Shown piece after piece: positions 34,077 through 42,988 of a DNA stretch of 64,000 bases (within the stretch, counting starts at the first letter, position 1; every line of letters starts with the position of its first letter). The notes under the pieces are model-generated. The model was not told where the DNA came from and did not search any database. It saw nothing but the letters and a program-made list of their open reading frames with translations. Position numbers and translations under genes: made by a program. The stretch is from Pseudarthrobacter cellobiosi (GTDB taxonomy: Bacteria; Actinomycetota; Actinomycetes; Actinomycetales; Micrococcaceae): positions 1 through 64,000 of the forward strand of contig NZ_JAMXBJ010000035.1 in the NCBI RefSeq assembly GCF_023913755.1, written 5' to 3'.

Positions 34077-34385
34077 AGCAAATCCTCCCGGTCTGCGGGA
34101 TCCGCCCCGCGGCGTCGTTGCCAAGGAGCAGAAACGGACGCGCCTTTGCGTCCCCTTCCCGCTGTTTTTGTCCTGCAATCCAAATGATCAGTTCATCATG
34201 TGCTAAATGAGTCTCGCTCAAGACAGCCAGTGGCCACAAGCCCTCAGCTCGATCACCGACCTGGTGGTTGAGCCTGTCGAACCCGATGGATCTCGCTCCC
34301 CAACCGCCCCCTAACCGAGCAAGCTCGGTCAGGGAACCCTGCGGTCGTGGCCCCAGGCTCAATCACCGGAGCGGAAACCCGGACG
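34077..34385. other. Gap between DUF1508 gene and M24 fragment
   Basis: A 309-bp stretch without a gene. Its right part is the second copy of the dispersed palindromic repeat (34261-34369). The left part should hold the promoter of the DUF1508 gene; I see no other defined element. Confidence 0.5.
34261..34369. repeat. 109-bp dispersed palindromic repeat, copy 2
   Basis: Reverse complement of the element at 20956-21064 with a few differences. Ends: TGGTGGTTGAGCCTGTCGA at the left and CCCCAGGCTCAATCACCGG at the right, again inverted with respect to each other. The inner GGATCTCGCTCCCCAACCGC and AGGGAACCCTGCGGTCGTGG match copy 1. It lies immediately downstream of the truncated M24 gene. Confidence 0.82.
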
Positions 34386-35075
34386 TTAAAGCTGCAGCGT
34401 GATCGGGCGCTTGAGGCCGTTCACGGTGGTGGCAGGCCAGCGGTCGTCCACAGTCAGGACTTTAACGCCGGACTCGGTTATCTGGACTGTGTCCTCGATT
34501 TTCACGCCGGGTCCCGACGGGTTCCAGGTGAAGGGCTGGTTGAGCACGACGGTGTCGGTAGCGGCCGCGGTGACGCGCGGATCCCTTCCTGCATAGCCGG
34601 CCGGTCCACCCTGGTGGTGCTGTTCCCACTGCTCCGCGCCGAAACCGTGGCGGACGTAGGCCGCTTTGATCTCGCCGAAGACGTGGTCCAGCCGGGCGCC
34701 GGGGACCGTTGCGTCGAAGATGTCCGCCTCAACGGCCGCGATCCGGGACTCGGCGTCGAGCTCTTCGGGGGTCCCGGCGTCGAACCTTACCCAGCGGGTG
34801 ATGTTCGCAACCAGGCCGTTCCGGCGGGCGCACACCACGGCCATCGCGCGGCGGCCGAGGGGTGGGTGCGTGGCCAGCGGGTGGCGGAAGTCGCTCCGGG
34901 AGCTGCCGTTGCACAGGAGTACCAGCGGCTCCGCGCCCGCTCCAACCACGCGGCCGGCCAAGGCGGATACCAGTTCGAATTCCGTGGCGTCCGGCGTGGC
35001 GGTGGACAACATATCGGTCATGATGCCAGCCAGTTCCGCGCTGAGGTGGGCGTAGCGGGCGCTCTCGCCTGGCAG
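34386..35075 (-). pseudogene. M24-family peptidase, 5' truncated
   Basis: About the C-terminal 230 residues of an M24 (creatinase/aminopeptidase P-fold) protein: ESARYAHLSAELAGIMTDML, LVLLCNGSSRSDFRHPLATH, MAVVCARRNGLVANITRWVR and GAEQWEQHHQGGPAGYAGRD, then VKIEDTVQITESGVKVLTVD. The N-terminal half is absent: homology stops at about 35075 where a substrate-binding-protein gene begins on the other strand. ATG 35021 could give a 211-residue product, but it would lack the creatinase N-domain. Confidence 0.68.
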
Positions 35076-35086
35076 TAATTGCTGCC

Positions 35087-36327
35087 ATGGCGGTCCTGGC
35101 CCTGGCCCTTACGGGCTGCGCCGGGAGCTCGTCGTCCGCCTCCGACGGGCCGGTCACCCTGCGTTTCGGCTGGTGGGGCTCCGATACCCGCCACAAGATG
35201 ACCCAGAAGTTGATCGACGCCTACGAAGCGAAGAACCCGAACATCAAGATCGACGGGGAGTACGGCGACTGGTCCGGATACTGGGACAAACTGGCCACCC
35301 AAGTCGCCTCCCAGGACGCCCCGGACATCATCCAGATGGATGCCCAGTACCTTGGTGAATACGCCGAACGGGGGGCGCTGCCGGAGCTGAAGGACGTGGA
35401 TCTGTCCAAGTTTGACCAGGCCGCCGCAGATGCTGGAAAGACCGAGGGCGGTCAGTATGCCGTGACCGCCGGCATGAATGCCTTGGTGGTCCTGGCCAAT
35501 CCCGCGCTGGTGTCTGCCAGCGGGGTGTCCCTGCCTGATGATTCCAGCTGGACCTGGGACGAATACATGAAGACGGCGGCCAAAATCACCAGCAAGAGCA
35601 AGGAAGGCATCTACGGCTCCGGGGCCTTTACAGGTGACGCATCCTTCAACCTCTGGATGCGCCAGCATGGCAAGTCCCTCTTCACCAACGACGGCGGCCT
35701 GGGCTTTGATGAGGCCGCCGCCACCAAGTACTTCGAGATGCAGGCCAAGATGCGGGAGGCCAAGGCTGTTCCGTCGGCGTCTGTGATGACCGAAGACGGC
35801 AGCGCACCGCTGGACCAGCAGGGCCTGGCAACGAACCGGATCGCCATGGGTTGGGTGTGGTCCAACCAGCTGGCTGCGCTGACCAAGGCGTCCGGGCAAG
35901 CGCTGGAGATCCACCGTCCGCCGAGCGTCGAGGGGGATGCGTCCAAGGCCGAACAGTTCTACAAGGCATTGCAGTTCTGGTCCGCAAGTTCGCGGTCCAA
36001 ACACCCTGTCGAAACCCAGAAGTTCACGACTTCCTGGCCAACAGCGTCGAAGCCGGCGAAATCGGGCTGGCAGACCGGGGTATCCCGGGCAACTCGGACG
36101 TCCGCAAAGCCGTGGCCCCGAAGCTGACGCCCACGGATGCGCTGACGGAAAAGTTCATTGACGACATTGCCGATGAAGTAGGGGAGGCTCCTGCCGTGCC
36201 TCCCGCCGGATCCAGTTCGGTCTCCGAAGTCCTGACCCGGTACGCCAACGAGGTCCATTTCAGCAGGATTTCCCCGCAGGACGCGGCGAAGAAGTCTTTC
36301 GAGGAGATCAAGAGCTCCCTTAACTAA
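35087..36327 (+). pseudogene. Sugar ABC substrate-binding lipoprotein, 5' truncated and frameshifted
   Basis: An extracellular solute-binding protein family 1 gene. The signal peptide starts abruptly at MAVLALALTGCAGSSSSAS without the usual basic n-region. The mature part (VTLRFGWWGSDTRHKMTQKL; DAPDIIQMDAQYLGEYAERG) is good until about 36026, where one base is missing: the frame should read KFIDFLANSVEAGEIGLADR but becomes KFTTSWPTAS. The correct end, in the shifted frame, runs to a stop at 36327 (FEEIKSSLN). No permease genes follow, so the transporter is incomplete. Confidence 0.75.
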
Positions 36328-37528
36328 GCGAGGCGGGTGCTGCTGAAATGGCCCAGGGCATACCGAGTTCGCTGAAGGTTGCGTGCTCCCGGGTGGCACG
36401 ATCCAAGGCGTCTTCGATTCCGATGACTACGGCGTGGGCCGCATCGCCGTCGCCCTCCCAGTACAGGTGCTGCGGCCCGATCGGTATGGGCGCCGGTGCC
36501 GTCCGGATGGCTTCGAGGACCAGCATAAAAGCGCCGCTGTCTGCGATGGGGCTGATCAGCTTGGCACCTTCGTTGCGGTGCGCAATCAGGTTGGCGGTGA
36601 GGTCGTCCCGGCCGTAGGTCTTCTCCGTCTGTCCTGCCGGAGTGCTCACCACCAGCCGGTCCTCGGTGTAGTGGAACACCGCCGTGCCCGCAGAACCGTG
36701 CAGGGTGACATAGGGTTCCACGGATTCGCTGGCGCAGATGGTCAGGGCGCAGGTGACGGGGAGCCCCGTCGTGGTGCGTACCCGGATCACCGAGGTGTCG
36801 TCGGATTCGATGTCGTTGGCGCGGTACAGGTCTGTTTCCACGGACGCGACGTCGGCCGTGGTCCGGGCGCCGGCGATCCGCAGGGCGGTTGTCACGGCGT
36901 GGGCCAGCGGGTTGGTGGCCACGCCGTCAACAACATCAACGCCGTCGACGCTTCGCTTCCCGGCCCAGCGGGAGCGCTTGAAATAGGCCCGGTCGCGCAC
37001 CCAGCGGCCGGTGGCCGAGATGCCCTCAAGGGTGCCGATGGTGCCGTTGGCCACGAGTTCCTCAATGGCCGCCAGGGCGTGCGAGCCCAGGCTCTGGAAA
37101 CCGATCTGCACGCTGCGCCCGGACGCCTGGGCGGCGTCGCACAGGACGTTGAAATCGGCCAGCGAAGCGACCGGGGGCTTCTCCAGATACAGGTCCGCTG
37201 TTGTGGCCAGAACGGCGAGGCCCAGCGGTGCGTGGGTCTGGATGGGTGTGGCCACGATGATCACGACCAGATCCGGCGTTCCCGCCAGAAGTTCCGTGAG
37301 CCCAGGGAATACTGCGGCCGTGGCCGGCGCCGACCCCGGTTCCGGCGGTTGGGGATCGGCTACCGCAACGAGTTCGACGACGCCGGCCTCCCGCAGCCGT
37401 TCAAGGTTTCCCAAGTGGTGGTCACCGAAGCCGTGGCCGCCTCCCAGCGCCACCCTCGCCGCTGAAGCCGCGTGTCCGTGCTGGCCGGACCGGCCGGACT
37501 GTGACGCGGCGGAAGGTGGTGTTGCCAT
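36320..37528 (-). CDS. Gfo/Idh/MocA-family oxidoreductase
   Basis: A 402-residue NAD(P)-dependent sugar dehydrogenase-like protein. N-terminal Rossmann segment ARVALGGGHGFGDHHLGNLE (third glycine region altered from the usual GxGxxG), VAVADP at the strand-2 end, and the catalytic Lys in LYLEKPPVASLAD (EKP motif). The C-terminal domain is standard. Its end overlaps the convergent solute-binding gene by eight bases. A LacI-type operator lies 35 bp upstream. The substrate is unknown; probably part of the same former sugar locus. Confidence 0.82.
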   Translation of the reverse strand: MATPPSAASQSGRSGQHGHAASAARVALGGGHGFGDHHLGNLERLREAGVVELVAVADPQPPEPGSAPATAAVFPGLTELLAGTPDLVVIIVATPIQTHAPLGLAVLATTADLYLEKPPVASLADFNVLCDAAQASGRSVQIGFQSLGSHALAAIEELVANGTIGTLEGISATGRWVRDRAYFKRSRWAGKRSVDGVDVVDGVATNPLAHAVTTALRIAGARTTADVASVETDLYRANDIESDDTSVIRVRTTTGLPVTCALTICASESVEPYVTLHGSAGTAVFHYTEDRLVVSTPAGQTEKTYGRDDLTANLIAHRNEGAKLISPIADSGAFMLVLEAIRTAPAPIPIGPQHLYWEGDGDAAHAVVIGIEDALDRATREHATFSELGMPWAISAAPASLS

Positions 37529-37562
37529 GGGGCTCCGTTCCTGCCCCGGAGGACACTAGGTT

Positions 37563-37578
37563 GGGCAAGCGCTTTCCC
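37563..37578. promoter_or_regulatory. LacI-type operator before Gfo/Idh gene
   Basis: GGGCAAGCGCTTTCCC matches its own reverse complement at 14 of 16 positions and has the central AAGCGCTT common in LacI-family sites. It is 35 bp upstream of the oxidoreductase start on the minus strand. The cognate regulator is not identified. Confidence 0.6.
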
Positions 37579-37663
37579 GACTCCAGTGTGCGGCATAACC
37601 GCCGTGATAGTCCAGTGTGTCTTGCGGGCCGCGGGAATCCATCGGCCCTTCCCCGTATGACCG

Positions 37664-37696
37664 GCCCTGCCCCGCACCGTTCGTGCGGGGCAGGGC
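37664..37696 (-). terminator. Strong hairpin downstream of the 53-residue protein
   Basis: GCCCTGCCCCGCAC (37664-37677) and GTGCGGGGCAGGGC (37683-37696) form a perfect 14-bp stem with a 5-base loop. It lies about 60 bp after the stop of the small cysteine protein gene on the minus strand. No T tract is present, so it acts as an L-shaped terminator if at all, or as a two-sided barrier. Confidence 0.65.
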
Positions 37697-37755
37697 AGCT
37701 GTTGTTCCTAGGCGGAGGCGTGGTGGGCACGGTGCATGCCCAGCTACATGCCGAA

Positions 37756-37917
37756 CTACATGCCCAGCGGCGCTGCCCAGTTGCCGTTCTTGCCGCCAGA
37801 GCCACCCTCCTGGTATTTGCCGCAGTTTTGGCAGCGCCGGTAGCGGCCGCCGTCGTCCGTGGTTTGGATGTGCCAATCGTGGCGCAGGTTCAGCTTGCAC
37901 AGCAGGGTTTTGAGCAT
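37756..37917 (-). CDS. 53-residue CxxC protein
   Basis: Reads MLKTLLCKLNLRHDWHIQTT, then DDGGRYRRCQNCGKYQEGGS and a Gly/Asn-rich end, LGM. The Cys-x-x-Cys plus an earlier Cys and His suggest a small zinc-binding fold. GGAG lies six bases before ATG 37917. It is followed by a strong hairpin, which supports a real transcription unit. I recall similar short unnamed proteins in Arthrobacter genomes. Function unknown. It starts 33 bp after the berberine-bridge-type gene on the same strand. Confidence 0.68.
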   Translation of the reverse strand: MLKTLLCKLNLRHDWHIQTTDDGGRYRRCQNCGKYQEGGSGGKNGNWAAPLGM

Positions 37918-37949
37918 GACGTTCTCCGATCCGATAGCAAGGTCATCAG

Positions 37950-39341
37950 TCAGGGCCTGATGTTCTGGTTGAGGCGGAAGAAGTTCGTGGGGTCGTACGT
38001 GCGTTTGAGTGCCTTGAGCCGGTCGTACTTAGCGGCGCCGTACGCGTGCCTGACGCGCTCCTCGCCCTCCTCCATAAGGAAGTTCACGTAGACGCTGGTG
38101 TGGTGGGGCGCCAGGGCTGACCAATAGTCCCGCGCCCACTCGCGCTCGCCGTCAAAGCCGTCGGCGGTCCTGCTGTTGCCGTTGATGTTGAACGTGAACC
38201 CGGCCTGGCGGCCGTTGAAGGCGGTGGCATCGTCGTCGATCCTTCCCACGGCGCCGCCCATCTGCCAAAGGGCGACGCTGGTGATGGGCGAAGTGATGCG
38301 CCTGCCGTGCTCCACCACGATGTCGATGACGTCGTCGCTGAGGGCCGCGACGTCACAGGACCTGACGTAGTAATGCCAGCCGTGCGGGAACGATGGATCA
38401 AACGTCTTTTGATGCTCCAGAAACGGCTTGGGTCGGCAAAAATCGAGCACGGACGATCCGAATTCCTTCAGTGGCCGCAGGACCCGTTCGCCGTCCTCGA
38501 CCGGTCCCGTGTAGCAGGCGGTGACCGCAATGACGAGCCTGCCCACCAGGTCCGGCGGCACGATCGGCAGTGCCGGAGCCTTCCGCTGCACGGCGATGGT
38601 CATGAGCTCGTCGGGGCAGTCCGCGATCCAGTCCCGGTAAAAGCGGAGCACTTCTGGGGCATCTTCCATCGGCCAGAAGACGGGACCGGCCATAACGTAC
38701 GGGCCCACCGGGTTCAGCCGGAACTCGAAATCAGTGACGATGCCGAAGTTCCCGCCGCCGCCCCGTACGCCCCAGAAGAGGTCGGTGTTCTGATGTTCGC
38801 TTGCCCTGACCAGCTCGCCGTCGGCGGTGACCACGTCCACGGACAGCAGTTGATCGATCGTGAGTCCGTATTTCCGCATGACCCAGCCGATGCCGCCGCC
38901 CAACGTCAGGCCCGCAACCCCGGTATGAGTGACGATTCCAGACGGAACGGCGAGGCCGAACTCCTGCGTTTCGCGGTCGAGTTCGCCCAGCAGTACACCG
39001 GCCTGGACACGGACCGTGCGCGCCTCGGGGTCCACCCGGATGCCCTTCATGGGCCCGAGGTCGATGAGCATGCCGTCGTCGCACACTGACAGCCCGGGGA
39101 AGCTGTGACCGCCTCCCCGCACGGCGGCCTGCAGGTTCTGCGAGCGGGCGAACCGGATGGCCGCGCGAACGTCCGCGACGCCGGTGCAGCGGGCTATAAG
39201 GGCGGGACGGCGGTCAATCGACCCGTTCCACACCTTGCGGTGCTCATCGTAACCAGCGTCAGCCGGGCGGACGAGGTCGCCCCGAAAGGATGTCTGTAAT
39301 TCGTCGACGGCAATGCCGTCGATCTCCGTGCTTTGTGCCAT
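37950..39341 (-). CDS. FAD-linked oxidoreductase, berberine-bridge type
   Basis: A 463-residue flavoprotein. FAD-binding type 4 (PCMH) domain with the flavinylation motif AVRGGGHSFPGLSVCDDGML (His for covalent FAD), the GLTLGGGIGWVMRKYGLTID loop and WGVRGGGGNFGIVTDFEF. The C-terminal BBE motif YDPTNFFRLNQNI is present. Such enzymes oxidise sugars, oligosaccharides or secondary metabolites. Start ATG 39341 (MAQSTEID) is preferred over in-frame 39440. The substrate is unknown; no partner gene is clear. Confidence 0.87.
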   Translation of the reverse strand: MAQSTEIDGIAVDELQTSFRGDLVRPADAGYDEHRKVWNGSIDRRPALIARCTGVADVRAAIRFARSQNLQAAVRGGGHSFPGLSVCDDGMLIDLGPMKGIRVDPEARTVRVQAGVLLGELDRETQEFGLAVPSGIVTHTGVAGLTLGGGIGWVMRKYGLTIDQLLSVDVVTADGELVRASEHQNTDLFWGVRGGGGNFGIVTDFEFRLNPVGPYVMAGPVFWPMEDAPEVLRFYRDWIADCPDELMTIAVQRKAPALPIVPPDLVGRLVIAVTACYTGPVEDGERVLRPLKEFGSSVLDFCRPKPFLEHQKTFDPSFPHGWHYYVRSCDVAALSDDVIDIVVEHGRRITSPITSVALWQMGGAVGRIDDDATAFNGRQAGFTFNINGNSRTADGFDGEREWARDYWSALAPHHTSVYVNFLMEEGEERVRHAYGAAKYDRLKALKRTYDPTNFFRLNQNIRP

Positions 39342-39449
39342 TGGACTCACGGACCTCTCGCTCCTTCCAGCAGATTCCCACCGTTGGCACGAACTGGCAA
39401 GAGGAAATTGCGGGAGCTTGGGCGCCCCTGTCCGAGGCAAGCTGAGCCG

Positions 39450-39908
39450 CTAGCTGACCGCCTTCTTCACAAGCTCCACGATCTTCGCCTCGTCCGCGGC
39501 TGTGAGCTTGGTCAGGGCGTAGGAGGTGGGCCACATGTTGCCCTCGTCGAGGTTAGCGGGGTCGTTGAATCCGAGCGTCGGGTACCGTGCCTTGAACTTG
39601 TCCGCGGGCTGGAAGAAACAGACCACCTTGCCGTCCTTGGCGTAGGCAGGCATCCCGTACCAGGTCTTCGGCGCGAGCTCCGGCGCGTTTTCCTTGATGA
39701 TGGCATGCAGCCGTTCGGCGATGGCGCGGTCCGGGTCCGACATCTCGGCGATCTTCCCGAGCACATCGCTTTCGCCATCCGGCTTAGCGGCGCGGGCACC
39801 CTTTCGCGATGCGGCCTTGAGCTCCTGGGCCCGTTCCTTCATTGCGGCGCGTTCGTCCGCATCGAAGCCGTCGTACGACTTGGTGTTGGTGGCTGGCTTC
39901 TCCGTCAT
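39450..39908 (-). CDS. DUF1801-family protein
   Basis: A 152-residue cytosolic protein. An Lys/Arg/Glu-rich N-terminal helix ([20 protein letters not shown]) precedes the DUF1801 core: [40 protein letters not shown] and a LGF...[13 protein letters not shown] segment. Relatives such as Bacillus YdhG were proposed as iron chaperones, but the function is not settled. Start ATG 39908. Appears monocistronic. Confidence 0.78.
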   Translation of the reverse strand: MTEKPATNTKSYDGFDADERAAMKERAQELKAASRKGARAAKPDGESDVLGKIAEMSDPDRAIAERLHAIIKENAPELAPKTWYGMPAYAKDGKVVCFFQPADKFKARYPTLGFNDPANLDEGNMWPTSYALTKLTAADEAKIVELVKKAVS

Positions 39909-39996
39909 TTCGGGGTTCCTTACGTTGTGGTCTGGGAACCACCCTAATCTTCAGGGGTTTCGGCAGCTTCTCCAGAACTGCTCGAAGCGGAGATCC

Positions 39997-41028
39997 CTAG
40001 CCGGCGGAGGATCCCGTCGCCGGGCCCGTGCTCTGGCGCACCACCAGTTCGGGAGTGAAGATGACGGCCCGGTGCTTCGGATTCTCGGACTCGAGTTCCT
40101 CGGCCAGCAGCTCGATGGCTGTGCGCCCCAGGGCTTCGGTGGGCTGCCGGATGGAGGAGAGGGGGACCACGGCGGAGATGGCGAAGTCGATGTCGTCGTA
40201 CCCGATCAGCGCAATGTCCTCCGGGATCCGCAGCGTGTGCGTCATGGTCAGGGACTGCATCACACCCAGGGCCAGCAGATCGTTGGCGCAGAAGATGCCG
40301 TCCGGCAGATCGGCGCGCCCCCGCTCCACCAGCAGGTTGCCAATGCTGCGGCCTGCAAGCACTGTTTGTCCGTCGGAATCGAGGACTTCAAGAGTGGCGT
40401 CCGATTCCTCCCTCACGGCACGTTCTGCGCCTTGGAGTCGGTCCGCCACTTGGCGGATGGAGGTGGGGCCGCCCACAAAGGCGAGCCGACGGCGGCCGGT
40501 GTCCAGCAGGTGCCGGGCAGCGAGGTAACCGCCGGCGTCGTCGTCCACTGAGACGGAGCTGTACTTGCTCTCATCGGCGAGCCGGTCCACCAGGACGGTG
40601 GGGACGCCGCGCTCACGGAGCTGGTCGATGCGGGCGGTGACATCTCCAACGGGCGAGATCAGGAGGCCCTGCACGCGCTGTTCCTGGAACAAGTCGATGT
40701 AGTTGGACTCGCGGCTGGCGTTGTGGCCGCTGTCGCCCAAGAGCACGGCGCTGCCCTGGAGTGCCGCGGCGTCTTCGGCGGCCCGCACCACGGACGTAAA
40801 GAACGGGTTGCCCACATCGAGCACAATCAGCCCGATGGTCCGGCTCTGGCCGGCGCGCAGCTGGCGGGCGGCATCGTTCCGGACGAAGCCCAGCTCGTCG
40901 ATGGCACGCAGGACCCGCTCCTTGGTTCGCTGCGAGACCCTGTCCGGATAGTTCAGGACGTTGGACACCGTGCCCACGGCCACGCTGGCGTGGTTGGCGA
41001 CGTCCTTGATGCTTGCTGGGCGATTCAT
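39997..41028 (-). CDS. LacI-family regulator of rhamnose genes
   Basis: A 343-residue LacI/GalR regulator: helix-turn-helix IKDVANHASVAVGTVSNVLN, hinge FVRNDAARQLRAGQSRTIGL, then the ligand-binding domain (LIVLDVGNPFFTSVVRAAED; IALIGYDDIDFAISAVVPLS). ATG 41028 (MNRPASI) chosen; the longer frame crosses the operators. It is divergent from the rhamnose ABC importer and catabolic genes, with several TGAAACGATTCA-like sites between, so control of that locus and itself by an L-rhamnose-derived signal is inferred. Confidence 0.88.
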   Translation of the reverse strand: MNRPASIKDVANHASVAVGTVSNVLNYPDRVSQRTKERVLRAIDELGFVRNDAARQLRAGQSRTIGLIVLDVGNPFFTSVVRAAEDAAALQGSAVLLGDSGHNASRESNYIDLFQEQRVQGLLISPVGDVTARIDQLRERGVPTVLVDRLADESKYSSVSVDDDAGGYLAARHLLDTGRRRLAFVGGPTSIRQVADRLQGAERAVREESDATLEVLDSDGQTVLAGRSIGNLLVERGRADLPDGIFCANDLLALGVMQSLTMTHTLRIPEDIALIGYDDIDFAISAVVPLSSIRQPTEALGRTAIELLAEELESENPKHRAVIFTPELVVRQSTGPATGSSAG

Positions 41029-41440
41029 GGTTCTCCGTGCTCTCATGCTGAGCGGGGTGCAATTGCCTGACACCTGCTTGAATTCAAGGGTACTTTGAAT
41101 CGAAATAATGAAACGATTCGAAGATGGAACTCTCAAGAGAGTCGCGGGTAGTGTGTATTCGTTTCTCGGTCCAATTCGGGACTGGGGGATGGATACGGAG
41201 GTGCGGTTGTCTGGTCGTGGGTGGCGCAACAGTCTGCGCTTGCGGACAGCGCGACGCATAGGGCTCAGAATACCCGCGACACCAGCGATTTGAAACCTTT
41301 CAATGAAACGAATCAAAATCATGGACGCCTATCTCCCGACTCCCTTGACGTGCATGGCCGGGGAGGCCTATGATTCAAATCACAGGCATTATGAAACGAT
41401 TCATTTCATCTTTTTCCAGCCCCAAAGGTGCGGTCAATTT
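41029..41440. promoter_or_regulatory. Divergent rha control region
   Basis: This 412-bp region holds no gene. It contains repeated palindromic sites: CTTGAATTCAAG (41077-41088), TGAAACGATTCG (41109-41120), TGAAACGAATCA (41304-41315), TGATTCAAATCA (41371-41382) and TGAAACGATTCA (41392-41403). The TGAAACGATTCA type is likely the binding site of the adjacent LacI protein. One cluster faces the regulator gene and one the importer operon; DNA looping over about 280 bp is possible. Confidence 0.6.
41392..41403. promoter_or_regulatory. rha operator (best copy)
   Basis: TGAAACGATTCA, 38 bp upstream of the importer ATPase start; the same site with one or two changes occurs at 41109-41120 and 41304-41315. 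Confidence 0.6.
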
Positions 41441-42988
41441 ATGCAGCAGACAACCAGGTCCCAGCCCGGCTCCGGCCCACCGGAGCATGGGCGCAGGACG
41501 GTACTCTCCTTGAAGCACGCAGCTAAGACGTTCGGCCCGGTGGTAGCCCTGGCCGACGGAACCATCGAAATCCTGGAAGGCGAGATTCATGCCCTGGTGG
41601 GCGAGAACGGCGCCGGCAAGTCCACCCTGGTTAAGATCCTCGCCGGCCTGCACCACCCTGATTCGGGCGACTTCAGGGTCGGCGGCGAGAGCGTCCAGTT
41701 CCGCAACGTTGCCGAGAGCAAAGCCGCCGGAATTTCCGTCATCTACCAGGAGCCCACGCTCTTCCCGGACCTGACCGTTGCGGAGAACATCTTCATCGGC
41801 CGCCAGCCCAAGGGCCGGTTCGGACTGATCAGCCGGGCCGCCATGGTCCGGGAGGCTGCCAAGCTTTTCGAGCGGCTCGGCGTCCCCATCGATCCGACGC
41901 GTATTGCCGAGGGCCTGTCCATCGCAGACCAGCAGATCATCGAGATCGCCAAGTCCATTTCGCTGGACGCCAAGGTGCTGGTGATGGATGAACCGACGGC
42001 GGCGCTTAGCGGGGTGGAGGTGGACCGGTTGTTCGCCGTTGCCCGCAGTCTCCGGGATAAGGGAACCGGCATCCTGTTCATCTCACACCGCTTCGATGAG
42101 GTATTCGATCTCTGCGACCGGATCACCGTGATGCGGGACGGCCGATACATCTCCACGCACCCGACTGTCGAAGTGACCGTGCCGCAGATTGTCCGCGAGA
42201 TGGTCGGCCGGGACATCGGGGCGCTATTCCCCAAGACGCTTGCGGAGATAGGGGATGTGGTCCTGAAGGTGGACGGGCTCAGCCGGGCCGGGGTCTTCCG
42301 CGACATCAGCTTCGAGGTCCGTGCGGGAGAGATCGTGGCACTGGCCGGTCTGGTTGGCGCCGGCCGGACAGAGGTTGCCCGCGCCGTCTTCGGGATCGAC
42401 CCCTACGACGCCGGCGATATCAACTTCGAGGGCCGGAAACTCAAACCACGGGATCCTCAGGCTGCAATTACGGCCGGCATGGGCTTTGTCCCGGAGGACC
42501 GCCGCAAGCAGGGCCTGGTCATGAACCTTTCCGTGGCCCGCAACGTCACCCTCACGCTGCGCAATAAGTTCGCGACGGCGGGGCTGATCAACGGCGCCGC
42601 CGAACGCCGTGCAGCCCAGGACTGGAGCCGGCGGCTGCAGGTTAAGACCGGCTCGCAGGAGCACGCCGTCTCCACGCTCTCGGGCGGCAACCAGCAGAAG
42701 GTGGTGCTCGCCAAGTGGCTGGCCACAGACCCGCGGCTGCTGATCATTGATGAACCTACCCGCGGCATCGATGTCGGCACCAAGAGCGAGGTCCATCGGC
42801 TCATTTCAGACCTTGCGGGCCGGGGGATCGCCATTCTGATGATTTCCTCCGAGCTGCCCGAGGTCCTCGGCATGGCAGACAGGGTATTGGTCATGCGCGA
42901 GGGCCGGATCACTGCCGAACTTGACCGCGCCGAAGCGAATCCCGAATCAGTTATGCACGCAGCAACTTCCGCAGGGGGGACCCCATGA
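41441..42988 (+). CDS. L-rhamnose ABC importer, ATP-binding subunit
   Basis: A 515-residue double-ATPase of the RbsA/RhaT class. First half: Walker A ALVGENGAGKSTLVKILAG, Walker B KVLVMDEPTAALSGVE; second half: degenerate Walker A ALAGLVGAGRTEVARAVFG, signature TLSGGNQQKVVLAKWL and Walker B LLIIDEPTRGIDVGTKSE. Start ATG 41441 (MQQTTRSQ) follows AAAGGTG; an upstream frame start at 41303 lies in the operators. It energises the two permeases that follow. Overlap ATGA with the next gene. Confidence 0.9.
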   Translation: MQQTTRSQPGSGPPEHGRRTVLSLKHAAKTFGPVVALADGTIEILEGEIHALVGENGAGKSTLVKILAGLHHPDSGDFRVGGESVQFRNVAESKAAGISVIYQEPTLFPDLTVAENIFIGRQPKGRFGLISRAAMVREAAKLFERLGVPIDPTRIAEGLSIADQQIIEIAKSISLDAKVLVMDEPTAALSGVEVDRLFAVARSLRDKGTGILFISHRFDEVFDLCDRITVMRDGRYISTHPTVEVTVPQIVREMVGRDIGALFPKTLAEIGDVVLKVDGLSRAGVFRDISFEVRAGEIVALAGLVGAGRTEVARAVFGIDPYDAGDINFEGRKLKPRDPQAAITAGMGFVPEDRRKQGLVMNLSVARNVTLTLRNKFATAGLINGAAERRAAQDWSRRLQVKTGSQEHAVSTLSGGNQQKVVLAKWLATDPRLLIIDEPTRGIDVGTKSEVHRLISDLAGRGIAILMISSELPEVLGMADRVLVMREGRITAELDRAEANPESVMHAATSAGGTP

